A DNA stretch of 64,000 bases from Palaemon carinicauda (lineage: Eukaryota; Arthropoda; Malacostraca; Decapoda; Palaemonidae). The translations under genes and the position numbers were made by a program. The stretch is from contig NC_090729.1 of the NCBI RefSeq assembly GCF_036898095.1, forward strand, positions 78,571,296 to 78,635,295, written 5' to 3'. The notes beneath the pieces were generated by a model, which was not told the DNA's origin, did no database searches, and saw nothing but the letters and a program-made list of their open reading frames with translations. Below, in pieces: positions 1 to 10,560 of the stretch. How positions within the stretch are numbered: position 1 is the stretch's first letter; each line of letters opens with the position of its first letter.

Positions 1-776
1 ACAGAATGGAGACACAAAATCTGGAAGGAGTCGAACCGGGAGTCTGGCACTCCTGGATTTTGAGTCTTAGCTACAAACTCAGCGACGAACCTGAACGTTA
101 CCTCCCCCATCCCCTTGAATGGGCGATGTCATACGAGAGACTATGAAGTTCACTGACTCGCTTGGCCGAGGCCAAAGCAAGTAGGAAAACCGTCTTCCAA
201 GTCAGGTGGCGATCAGTAGCCTGGCATAATGGTTCGAACAGAGGTCTCTTAAGAGCCCTGATGACTCGAACCACGTTCCATGGAGGAGGTCTCACTTCCG
301 ACTGAGGGCAGGTAACTTCGTATGAGTAGAGAAAGTTCCAGCGGGGAGGAAATGTCCATTCCTTTTAGCCTGAAGGCAAGACTTAAGGATGAGCGATAGC
401 CTTTCACTGCCGAGATTGAAAGGCGCATTTCTTCCCGCAAATACACAAGAAACTCCGCTATTGCTGGAATAGTGGCATCGAGTGGAGAGATACCCCTTCC
501 ACAACACCAACCACAGAAGACTCTCCACTTCGCCTGGTAGACTCCTGCGGATGACTTTCGCAGTTGTCGAGACATCCTGATCGCAACTTGATGCGAAAAG
601 CCTCTCTCTGTGAGGAGATGCTGGATAGTCTCCAGACGTGAAGCCGTAGCGATGCTACGGCTTTGTGGAAGATGTTGGTGTGTGATTGCTTGAGTAGCTC
701 GTGTCGAGGAGGGAGTTCTCTCGGGAGTTCCGTCAGGAGCTGCAGAAGGTCCGGGAACCACTCTGCGTGATGCCAT
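1..776 (-). pseudogene. Tyrosine recombinase of DIRS A, partial and frameshifted
   Basis: In DIRS elements this enzyme inserts the circular cDNA through a tyrosine-linked intermediate. The visible N-terminal part holds the SAM-like core-binding segment (VYQAKWRVFCGWC, then AIAEFLVYLREEMRLS), followed in another frame by WKTVFLLALASAKRVSELH, which carries the first catalytic Arg. The HxxR box and catalytic Tyr lie beyond position 1. Near 310-320 the copy lacks about 8 bases that B, C and D have between GGGCAGGTAA and the CGTATGAGTA that follows, which breaks the frame. The upstream part of the frame overlaps the methyltransferase-like/RNase H frame, as in other DIRS elements. It is a pseudogene. 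Confidence 0.85.
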
Positions 777-2370
777 AGCGGAGCTTTTAAGGTTATTGAC
801 AGGTTGACTGATATTCTGGTCTTGTTGAGCACCCTTCTCATCAGACAGAACGGGGGAAAGGCGTAAACGTCAATGTTGTCCCACCGTTGTTGGAAGGCAT
901 CTTGCCAGAGCGCCTTGGGGTCCGGGACTGGGGAGCAGTACAGTGGAAGCTTGAAATTCAAGGCTGTCGCAAACAGATCCACCGTCAGGGAACCCCACAA
1001 AGTCAGGACTTTGTTGGCTACTAGAGAATCCAAAGACCACTCGGTACTCACTATATGGGATGCTCTGCTCAGACTGTCGGCGAGCACATTCCTTTTGCCC
1101 GGAATGAAGCGAGCCGATAGTGGAATCGAGTGGACTTCGATCCGTCTCAGTAACTCTACTACAAGATGGGATAGCTGTTGTGAAAAGGTACCTCCCTGCT
1201 TGTTGATGTAAGCCACTACCATGGTGTTGTCGCTCATCACCACCACGGAGTGACCCGCCAGGTACTATCGGAACTGTTGAAGTGCCAGATAGACGGCCTT
1301 CATCTCTAGCATAATTATTTGGAGGCACTTTTCTGATGCTGACCATAGGCCTGAGGTCCTGTGGTTCAGAACGTGCCCCCCCTCCTTTTGAGGCGTCCGA
1401 GAACAGCATCAAATCCAGGGGGAGGACGAGAAGAGCCAGTCCCTTCCGGAGGTTTTCATCTGTCACCCACCATTGAAGGTCCGTCCGTTCCGCAGGACCC
1501 ATAGGGACCAAAATGTCCGGGGAATCGTGACCTTGATTCCACCGGGACTTGAGCCGCCATTGCAGGGATCTCATCCTGAGGCGCATATTTGGAACTAGAA
1601 GGGCCAGAGAGGAAAGGTGACCGAGGAGACGTAACCACGATTGGGCTGAGAGTTCTTCTCGTCTGAGGAAAGGATCTGCGACCCTCCTCATCCTTGCTAT
1701 CCTGTCGTCTGATGGAAAGGCTTTGTGGAGATTGGTGTCCAAGATCATGCCTAGATATACCAGCCGTTGAGATGGAAGCAGAGAAGACTTCTCGAAATTT
1801 ACCATGATCCCTAGATCTTGGCAAAGACCCAGAAGCTTGTCCCGGTGTCGAAGAAGGGTCGACTCCGAGTCTGCCAGGATCAGCCAGTCGTCCAGATAAC
1901 GGAGTAGACGAATGCCGATCCTGTATGCCTACGGAGAGATCAGGGGGAACACTCTGGTGAAAACCTGAGGTGCTGTGGAGAGACTGAAACACAGCACATT
2001 GAACTGGTAGATCTTGTTGTCTAGGCTGAATCTTAAGTACTTCCTTGAAGACGGATGGATTGGGATCTGAAAGTGCGCGTCCTTCAGATCCAGTGTACAC
2101 ATGAAGTCTTGTGGTCTCACTGCAAGTCTGACCGTGTCTGCTATCTCCATGCTGAACCGAGTTTGTTTGACAAACCTGTTCAGAGCTGAGAGGTCGATGA
2201 TTGGTCTCCAGCCTCCAGACGCCTTCTTTACCAGAAAGAGTCGACTGAAGAAGCCTGGAGATCCGTCGACGACCTCTTGGAGAGCATCCTTCTTTAGCAT
2301 GGTCTCGACTTCTGCCCGTAGGGCTAGCCCCTTTGCCGATCCCATGGCATAGGAGCTCAACGACACTGGA
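458..2370 (-). pseudogene. RT / RNase H / methyltransferase-like polyprotein of DIRS A
   Basis: Read from 2370 downward, the RT part has FFSRLFLVKKASGGWRP, DLKDAHFQIPIHPSSRKYLRF and LSTAPQVFTRV, then the YLDD box at about 1890-1905. RNase H follows with LMLFSDAS near 1400, VMSDNTMVVAYINKQGG near 1220 and LADSLSR. Next comes a DIRS-type DAM-methyltransferase-like stretch with DLFATALNFKLPLYCSPVP and YAFPPF. Breaks: a TAG at about 1926-1928 replaces a Trp codon kept in C and D just before YLDD, and the frame shifts in a G-run right after SDAS (about 1375-1382). No complete product could be made. Confidence 0.85.
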
Positions 2371-5300
2371 TTCGCTGTCAGAGGTGGTAGAGATGTTATG
2401 AACGGGACGCGATATCCTTGACTGATTACAGAAACCGTCCAGGAATTGGCCCCGAGTTGCTGCCACCTGATTGCGCAACTTTGCAGGCATCCCCCCACTG
2501 GTGGACATGCAGGGGAATTGTCAATCCTAGCGTTTGTGGCCTCGGCCGCTCCCCCTAGGATTCTTGCCTCCCCTGGAGGACTTTTTGCCTCACTTGTCTT
2601 TGACAGGAAAGAGCTGCTGTTTGGACACCGTTGTCTTCGCTGCCGCTGCCGGTTTCGTCGTCTTGGACTGGCAAGGTTGTTGTTGAGGTGCTGGAGGTTT
2701 GTAGGGCTTCGATATGAGAGCCCTTTGGAGGAGAGAATCCTGATTGGATTTCCTCCACCTCTCAGCTGCCTGTTCCACATCCTTGGGCTCAAACAGGCTC
2801 TTTCCCATAAGGGAAGAGTGTCTGAGCTTGCTGACTTCGACGGTTGAAACCTTCGAATGGAACCTCTCTGCCACCGCATCACGTCGTTTCAAGATCGAAA
2901 TGGCCCACAAGTTCGAGACTTGGTGGGCCAGAAACTCAATGGTGCGGGTGCCCGAGAGGAGGAAGGTCTCCGGGGCCTTCCTAGTGCTTTCCTTGGACAG
3001 ATCCTCGGATCACAAAAGGATGCCCAGAGACCCCAACCAGACATCCAGCCACGAAGTAGCCTGCATGACACACTTCGCGACCTTCACCTGGTTTAGGATC
3101 TCTGTCGCCGAGAAAGTCACTTGCCGGCTAGAGAGTCTATCAAGAGGAACTCCCTTGGTAAGCTCTTCCACAGAGTGGTGCAACGGAAGAGCTAAACAAG
3201 ACTCCTCCATGATCTCAAAATACCTCCTCTGGTGGACACGAGGAGGCGGGAGGAGCTCTTTGCCAGCAGTGGAACGGCTGGAGGAGGCGAGCTCGGAGAG
3301 CTGGCCCTCAACCTTATCCCTGGCACTCTTCACCCTTTGGGACCAAGACAGAGTCGCACTGGCCTTAGTGGGTTTCTGAGTGCCAAAGACTCGGTCCAGG
3401 ACCGTGTCCTTGCCCTCACGAGGAGGAATCTCAGGGTCTGGAAACTTGTTGAGATGCCTCATCAGAGTCAAGACCTGCCAGAAGGCATGCTCTGACTCTT
3501 GCTGCTCTCCCCCTGGAGAACTGGCAGCGAAGTCTCCCGTCCCCAAAGGCTCTTCTTGGGGGGGACACGTGAACGTTCTCCGAGGGTCTCGTTGGCTCTG
3601 GTCGAATCCTGGAAGAAGATTTCGGGATGGTCTTCGAGTCCTTCGGTTCCCTCCTAGGAGGGATACAGGACACCAGCAACGAAGTCTGAGGGCTCTTCTC
3701 CACCCCAACACGGGACAATTCTCCTGCTCGAGGTGGGGTTGCTCCCATTGGTGCGGTGGGAGAAGGTCTCACCTCGGAAGACTCCCCTGAGGACGGAGCC
3801 AGCTTGACCCGAGGAGAAGTCACCACGACCTCTACTCCTCTCTTCCTCTTCAGTGGGGTCGGAGCTGCCCTTGGTTTGAGGCCTAAATCAGAGAAGGCAG
3901 GCTTAACAGCCTGGACGACAGCTCTGATAAGGGACTCAAACCATGGCTGCTTACTGACAGACGCAGTGTCAGAGACTCCCTCTGAAGGGAAGGGAATCGG
4001 GCAATCCTTTGGAGTAGAGACTACAACATGGCCTGCCTGGAAAGAAAGGGAAGAAGATAGGTGCCAGGACCTATCTGAAGATCTCCCCTCCTCCTGCGAG
4101 CTGGTCTGCGCTTGCGGGGGGGGGGGGGGGGGGGGTACGTGAAGACGACGTAGCTGCTCTCGGTCCTGAAGACTCGCTCGGTAGCTCGCGTTGCGAAACC
4201 CTGTGGGAATCGCGCTTAGGCTCATGCTGGCGCTCGCGCGAGGGAATAATCCCAGGTTCACGCACGTGTGCGTGCGCGCGGAGACGAAGGCGCGGGTACG
4301 CGCGGAGATGAAGGCGCGGGTGCGCACAGGCGAGTGCTGGCGAGCAGGAGAATGATGGAGCGCAGGCGAGCGATGGCACGCAGGCGAGCGATGGCGCACA
4401 GGAGAGCGATGGCGCGCAGGTGAGCGACTGCACACAGGTGACGGTGCACGTGGGCGCGTAGGTGATCTACGGCGAGCAGGCTCGTGGGCGCGTGTGCGTG
4501 CTGGGGAGTGATGGCGCGCAGAAGATGGTGCGCGTGCGCGCAGGAGATCGATGGCGCGCAGGTGCGCGGTCTGGTGAAGACAGAGGGCGCGCAGAAGGAC
4601 CAGCAAGCGTGGAAGCGCGAGAAGGAGACTGCTCGTGGGCGCGCATGAACTCGTAAGCCTCTGGAAGGGCACACGGTAGGGGCTGGAACCTGTGCGCGCG
4701 AAGGTGACTGCGCACAATAGTGCGCAGATGAAGGCTAACGGGTGGGCGAGTTCCGAGGGCGCGTAGGAGATCGCTGGCGAGAAGGCGAGGGACAACTCCT
4801 CTTTCCTACGCTCAGATCCGGAGCGATGGCGCTCGCTGGCGAGCAGGTGAAGAGTGCTGGCGAGCTGGAGATTGTGGGCGCGCAGGAGATCGTGGGCGCG
4901 TAGCTCGTAACAGGAGCAGGGCGCACATCTGTGCGCTGGCGTGTAGGAGATCGCTGGCGTAAAGGAGATCGCTGGCGCGCAGGTGAGCGCTGGCGAGCAG
5001 GAGGGCGCTGGCGCGTCGACTCTGCAGCAGGAGATCGCTGGCATGTTGTCCCTGGCATAGAATGTCTCTGGGTTGTTGTCTCAGGAACATCAGGAACAGG
5101 CGAGCCTTTGCGCGCAATTGCACACTGGAGAGCGTGGGCGCGCAGGGGATACCTGGCACTTAAGGGACTTGCTCACATTGTGAGAAAGCCCCTTTTGCCC
5201 CGAAGGGACCGGTGCCTGTTGGATAACGGGGTGCGTGGGCGCCCACAGCGCGTCAGCTGCCAGGAACGGAGAAGGAAGGTCAGCAGGTCTGGCAGGCGAA

Positions 5301-6287
5301 GGAGATCACGAACGATCTGCAGAGAGGTCCAGTGATGCAGCTGCAATGGTCAAAGCACGGCGAGGAGGATCCTCCTCGGGGGACTGCGAGGGCGACGAGC
5401 CGAAAAGGCGCCTCCTAACTCCTTTGTGGGGAAAAGGAAGGCCTCTACGGCGAAGAGGAAGACGAGCCTTGCGTCAAATACGTCCTCTGGGGGCATCAGG
5501 AACACCATCGTCAATCCTCCGAAGAGGAGTCTCTGTTAGTGAACTCCCCCGAGGGGGAGAATCACCTACAGGAGAGACCGTTGGACTTGGCCCCTCCCTC
5601 GAAGGATGTTCGGAGGGGGGAACCAAGCCTTCAGCAACATCAGCACCCAAGGCAGAGGTTTGACCCAACTCGCCGGAAGCCTCTGCCACAACAACGTCGA
5701 CGATAGACAGAGGGTCAACCTTCGCTATCACCGGCGACTGTTTGACAGTTGCTCCCAACTGGATAAGGTCAAACAGGACTTCCCTGGAGGGCGAACCCTT
5801 AAGCCCCAAGGAAGCCCAAAGCTGCAACAAATCATCATTAGCAACATTCATAGATAAATCCTCCCCCGGAGGAGAAGGAGGAGCTGCCTCGCTATGGGAG
5901 GCAACTCCCTCTCCCGAACCAAGAGGTCGGTCAACAAAAATACGGCCTACGCTACCACTCGACGGCCTCTCGGGAGAGACCAATCGAGTGGGAGCTTCGG
6001 AGGAGGTTCGGGCAACGAAAGAAGAGTCCTTGGAGATTTCCTTCTTCAAGGAGATCCTTGATGGCGAAAGATCCCGCTTGGACTTCTTCTTTTGGCGCCG
6101 GGAAAACCTCTCCCACTGGGAGGTAGAAACTACAAACTTTATCCTTATCACACCGTTGGCCCCTGCAGAACGGACACAATGTGTGAGGGTCCGTCTCGAC
6201 CGCCGACATATATGTCCCACAAGGGCGGTCTGGTAACCCGGGGCACTTCCGCATGATAAGGAGAGAGGCCAACTTCCAAACACACAA
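2371..6287 (-). pseudogene. gag-like protein of DIRS A
   Basis: The predicted start is the Met at 6253 (MRKCPGL…) or an in-frame Met at 6287. The N-terminus is Cys-rich: CPGLPDRPC, then DPHTLCPFC, then RCDKDKVC, probably zinc-binding. It is followed by an acidic region (LLQLWASLGLKG…DPLSIVDVVVAEASG), an Arg/Ser/Pro repeat region (about 4140-5060) and a conserved central domain with RVHQRRYFEIMEESCLALPLHH and QATSWLDVWLGSLGILL. The basic C-terminus leads into the RT. The frame breaks at about 6130 after the Cys module and again in the repeat region. The capsid role is inferred from position; no characterised homologue is recognised. Confidence 0.75.
4118..5060 (-). repeat. GC-rich Arg/Ser/Pro low-complexity region in gag A, with poly-G tract
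   Basis: A roughly 0.9-kb stretch of CGCGC-rich imperfect short repeats, reading on the minus strand as SPARQRSPARQRSP-type peptides in the gag frame. It begins at a run of about 19 G at 4118-4136. Several frames on both strands stay open because the repeats lack stop codons, so the overlapping plus-strand frames are not taken as genes. The same position in B, C, D, E and F holds arrays of different unit length. Confidence 0.8.
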
Positions 6288-6387
6288 CTGAAAGAAAAAG
6301 CAAAAAAGATTAAGGCTGTCAATACGCGAGGGTGAGGTCAGACACGTCTGTTCATCATCCGAGCCAAAAGCAAAGAGAACTAGTTCA

Positions 6388-6552
6388 CCAGTGTGTGAGG
6401 GGGGAGGGGTAGCTAGCTACCCCTCCCCTAACCCTTCAGTTAGCGTGGGGGTAGTAAACCCTCGTTAAAATTCTGATGGCTCGTCATTTCAGCTACGTCG
6501 AAAGTAATACCCTATTTAAATAGCGTGGTTTGTATTTCGGGTAAGGAACAAA
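6388..6552 (-). repeat. Left inverted terminal repeat of DIRS A
   Basis: It contains the family-typical hairpin and G-run block (GTGTGAGGGGGGAGGGGTAG, a TAGCTAGCTA core, then GTGGGGGTAGTAAACCCTCG). This is followed by the TCATTTCAGCTACG box and the terminal TTAAATAGCGTGGTTTGTAT and GGAACAA. Matching segments occur at the left ends of B, D and F and, inverted, at their right ends. Confidence 0.8.
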
Positions 6553-6997
6553 TCAATAATTTGACGAGCAGAATATCCAGGTGTCGCCGCTAGCGGCAGC
6601 AGGGAATATATGAGGGTTCCTGGAATGGTTCCCAGGTACGTCGCTAGGGCACAGGGGTGGTACACCTGGCTATCCAATCGGCGATTGGCGCGAGTTTTGA
6701 ATTTTCTTCCGTGACGTCAGGGACGTAAGCTATATATATATAACTACGGGGTAAGTCTTATGTTTAAAATAGCGGTTTACTAAACTTTTCAATTGGAACA
6801 AATACGTGAATATACGAATAATACTAGAATCCCAACAAATAAACAACGATATCCAAGAATTGTCGGGACTGCATCGATTGTCACGAGAACCGCGCAGCGG
6901 AAAATTAACAATACGCTAGTTCTATTTAATCTTTGAAAATAAATCGATGATTAAAAAAACGAATACTAAAATGACAAAAATTCTCTTAAAAACAATA
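6553..6997. other. Non-DIRS spacer between A and B, with repeat X
   Basis: No gene is seen. About 6583-6764 is repeat X, which recurs at 15270-15456. It shares CCAATCGGCGATTGGCGCGA, the downstream GAATTTTC and a terminal TAAC-TACnnGGTAAGTCTT. The end of X resembles the ITR of family G, so X may be a decayed terminus of a third DIRS family. The rest, about 6780-6997, is A+T-rich with no recognised feature. Confidence 0.6.
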
Positions 6998-7349
6998 TGA
7001 CATTCATAGGTAATTTGTATTCTTCCTAACTATACAAACCTTAGCTATTTAATATGGGTAATTACTTTCGGCGTAGCTGAAATGACAAGCCATTAGAATT
7101 TTAACGAGGGTTTACTACCCCACCGCTAGTTAGCAGGGGGGTAGGGAGGGTAGCTTGCTACCCCTCCCCTCACACACACACCTGTGATTGAGTTCACTTT
7201 GTTTAGAGGTAGGACTTCAAGGGGGATAGGGCTGGCGGACAAGTTTGATTAAACAGCTAAGGTTTGTATAGTTAGGAAAAATACAAATTACCTACAAATT
7301 TGTCATTTGTTCCGTAACTGAAATACAAACCACGCTATTTAATATGGGT
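6998..7349 (-). repeat. Right ITR and internal complementary region of DIRS B
   Basis: 6998-7190 is the right ITR, starting TGACATTCATAGG. 7256-7349 is the ICR: it reads the complement of the right terminus (GGAAAAATACAAATTACC…ATTTGTCA) directly fused to the complement of the left terminus (TTTGTTCCGTAACTGAAATA). In DIRS1 elements the ICR templates the joining of the two ends into a circle. Confidence 0.85.
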
Positions 7350-7815
7350 GACTCACCCCTTAAGAAGGTAGGTAAGTCCCAGTCAGTACTGGCTTTTGGC
7401 TTTGCCCGGGGACTCAGAACCTGAGTGTGTCAGTACTCAATAGTAAAGAGTCCCTGCACCTCGCTAACATCTTGCTGTGTAAGTGCTGCGGCCTACATAA
7501 GCTGTGTGTGAAGGTATGAAGTGTGACTTGTCCTCGAAAGTTGACTTGAAGTTCTTTAGATGGAAACTTTAGGTTAGGACTCTCCCAAAACCACCTCATC
7601 AGGGTATGGGTACGTGACAGTATTAACTTAATACTAGGAACACAAGGAAGCATGGTTTACCTGCAGTGGTTCGAGGTCAGCTGTGCAGAGAACCCAAGAT
7701 GCTGCTTTCCCAAAGAGAGGGGAGGATGAAGAAAAGAATAAGGGCCAGACAAACCTTTTAATTCATGCAGACTAAGACAGGGTAACAATGCCCTCAACCT
7801 TCTGCTACTTGTCCA
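7350..7815. other. Subterminal untranslated stretch of DIRS B
   Basis: No gene is seen between the ICR and the recombinase stop. The stretch is conserved in C, D, E and F (for example CCAGTCAGTACTGGCTTTT and the CAGTATTAACTTAATACTAG palindrome), so it is element sequence, probably 3' untranslated region. Confidence 0.6.
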
Positions 7816-9000
7816 TTAAGGAGCCTGAGGTTTTAAACCAGCTGTTGTGCAGCCACCACAGGGCCGATAGAGAATGTATCGAGTCTCCTGTGTGTCACGT
7901 CTTGCAGGTAGTGGGCTGTGAAGGTCGTCTGACGCTTCCACACCCCTGCTTGTAGAAAATGCGTTACTGAATAGTTCTTCTTGAAGGCCAGGGACGTAGC
8001 TACGTGACGGAGGAGGGTCAGGATTCAGGAACAGATGGATTACCCTACGAATCCATGCCGAGATGGTATTCTTGGTGACCCTCTCTTTGTTCTCCCAGTG
8101 CTCACAAACAAAGCTTGCACCTGGGGATGAACTGCAGCTGTTTTCTTGAGATATAGCCTCAGACTCCTTACTGGGCACAGTAGGAGATGGTCTGGGTCAT
8201 CTGTTACAGAACGAAGACTCGAAATCCTGAAAGAGTCGAACCGAGGGTCCGGCACTCCCGGATTCTGAGTCTTGGCAACAAACTCAGGGACGAATCTGAA
8301 TGTTACCTCCCCCGCCCCCTTGAATGGGCGATGTCATACGAGAGACCATGAAGTTTGCTGACTCGCTTGGCCGAGGCCAAAGCTAGCAGGAACACCGTCT
8401 TCCAAGTAAGGCGGCGATATGAAGCCTGGCATGATGGTTCATAAGGAGGTCTCTTAAGAGACCTGAGAACTCAAACCACGTTCCATGGAGGAGATCTCAC
8501 TTCCAACTGAGGGCAGGTAAGTTCATAACTCCGTATGAGTAGGGGATGTTCCAGCGAGGAAGAAATGTCCACTCCTTTGAGCCTGAAGGCTACACTTAAG
8601 GCTGAGCGATAGCCTTTCACTACCGAGACTGAAAGGCGCATTTCTTCCCGCAAATACACGAAGAACTCCGCTATTGCTGGAATAGTGGCATCGAGGGGAG
8701 AGATACCCCTTCCACGACACCAACCACAGCAGACTCGCCTCTTCGCCTGGTAGACCCCAGCGGATGACCTTCGCAGGTATCCAGACATCCTGTTCGCAAC
8801 TTGTTGCGAAAATCCTCTCTCAGTGAGGAGATGCTGGATAGTCTCCAGGCGTAAAGTCGAAGCGAAGCCACGGCTTTGTGAAAGATGTTGGCGTGTGGTT
8901 GTTTGAGTAGCTCGTGTCGTGGAGGGAGTTCTCTCGGAAGCTCCGTTAGGAGTTGCAGAAGGTCTGGAAACCATTCCGCGTGATACCATAGCGGAGCAAT
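7816..9000 (-). pseudogene. Tyrosine recombinase of DIRS B
   Basis: The core-binding part is clear (AGVYQAKRRVCCGWC, AIAEFFVYLREEMRLS). It runs into a TGA at about 8471-8473, where an Arg codon (CGA) is expected. The catalytic domain continues below with LASAKRVS carrying the first catalytic Arg. Between 8000 and 8020 about 27 bases present in C are missing. They would encode the HxxR box (RPRAHDVR in D), so this copy lacks part of its active site as well as an intact frame. The frame upstream of 9000 stays open to 9250, overlapping the RNase H frame. Confidence 0.85.
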
Positions 9001-10560
9001 CAGGGTCATCGAGAGATTGACCGATATTCTGGTCTTGTTGAGCACCCTCCTCATCAGACAGAACGGGGGAAAGGCGTACACGTCGATGTTGTCCCACTGT
9101 TGTTGAAAGGCATCTTGCCAGAGTGCCTTGGGATCCGGGACTGGGGAACAGTACAGCGGGAGCTTGAAGTTCAGCGCAGCGAACAGATCCACAGTCGGGG
9201 AACCCCACAAATTCAGGACTTTGTTGGCTACTTGATGATCCAAAGACCACTCAGTACTCACTATCTGCATCGCTCTGCTCAGACAGTCGGCGAGCACATT
9301 CCTCTTGCCTGGAATGAAGCGAGCCGAAAGTGGGATTGAGTGGACTTCGGTCCATCTCAGTATCTCTACTGCAATATGGGATAGCTGTTCTGAAAAGGTA
9401 CCTCCCTGCTTGTTGATATAAGCCACTACTGTGGTGTTGTCGCTCATCACCACCACAGAGTGGCCCGCCAGGTATTGTTGGAACTGCTAAAGGGCCAGGA
9501 ATACGGCCTTCATTTCTAGCCGGTTTAAATGGAGGCACTTTTCTGATTTTGACCACAGGCCTGAGGTCCTGTGGTTCAGAACGTGGACCCCCCCACCCTT
9601 TCTTTGAGGCGTCCAAAAACAGCATCAAATCCGGAGGGAGGATGAGAAGATCCACTCCCTTTCGAAGGTTCTCGTCTGACACCCACCACCGAAGGTCCGT
9701 CTGTTCCGCAGAACCCATAAGGATCATGACGTCCGGGGAATCGTGTCCTTGATTCCACCGGGACTTGAATCGGCACTGAAGAGATCTCATTCTGAGGCGA
9801 CCATTGAGAACTAGACGGGCCAGGGATGAAAGGTGACCGAGGAGACGTAACCACGATTGGGCTGGAAGCTCTTCTCGTCTGAGGAAAGGACTCACGACCC
9901 TCCTCAGCCTTGCTATCCTGTCGTCTGATGGGAAGGCTTTATGGAGATTGGTGTCTATGATCATGCCTAGATATACCAGTCTTTGAGTGGGAAGCAGAGA
10001 AGACTTCTCGAGATTTACCATGATCCCTAGATCTTAGAAAAGTCCCAGAAGTTTGTCTCGGTGTTGAAGGGCTGCCTCCGAGTCTGCTAGGATCAGTCAG
10101 TCGTCCAGGTAACGGAGGAGATGGATGCCGACCCTGTGAGCCCACGACGATATTAGGGTGAACAGTCTGGTGAACACCTGCGGTGCTGTGGAGAGACCGA
10201 AACACAGCACATTGAACTGGTAAACCTTGTTGTCTAGGCAAAATCTCAAGTACTTCCTCGAAGACGGATGGACTGTGATCTGGAAGTACGTGTCCTTCAA
10301 GTCCAGTGTGCACATGAAATCTTGCGGTCTCACTGCAAGTCTGACCGTGTCCGCCGTCTCCATGCTGAACGGGGTCTGCTTGACAAACCTGTTCAGAGCT
10401 GAGAGGTCGATGACTGGTCTCCAGCCTCCAGACGCCTTCTTTACAAGAAAGAGTCGACTGAAGAAGCCTGGGGACCTGTCGACTACCTCTTGGAGAGCGT
10501 CCTTCTTCAACATGGTCTGGACTTCTGCCCGAAGGGCTTGGCCCCTTGCTCATCCTATGG
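8671..10560 (-). pseudogene. RT / RNase H / methyltransferase-like polyprotein of DIRS B
   Basis: The RT box series is visible at 10097-10513 (LFLVKKASGGWRPVIDLSAL, DLKDTYFQITVHPSSRKYLRF, FGLSTAPQVFTRL, YLDD). A TGA stands directly after YLDD where A and D have Trp. RNase H follows (LMLFLDAS, so the usual SDAS reads LDAS; then SDNTTVVAYINKQGG and LADCLSR). The methyltransferase-like stretch has DLFAALNFKLPLYCSP and YAFPPF. The frame breaks near the G-run at about 9588-9594. Domain order and spacing match A, C and D. Confidence 0.85.

Larger units (their letters stand above)
1..6552 (-). mobile_element. DIRS1-type retrotransposon A (3' end cut by window)
   Basis: On the minus strand this stretch reads gag, RT, RNase H, methyltransferase-like region and tyrosine recombinase, the DIRS1 order. 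The recombinase end runs off the window start, so the right ITR and ICR are not seen. The left ITR ends near 6552 in the terminal motif shared by B, D and F (…GTGGTTTGTATTTCGG…GGAACAA). The copy is dead: an 8-bp deletion in YR, a frameshift in RNase H, a nonsense codon in RT and a frameshift in gag. Sister copies B, C and D share the same layout, which supports the family call. Confidence 0.88.
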
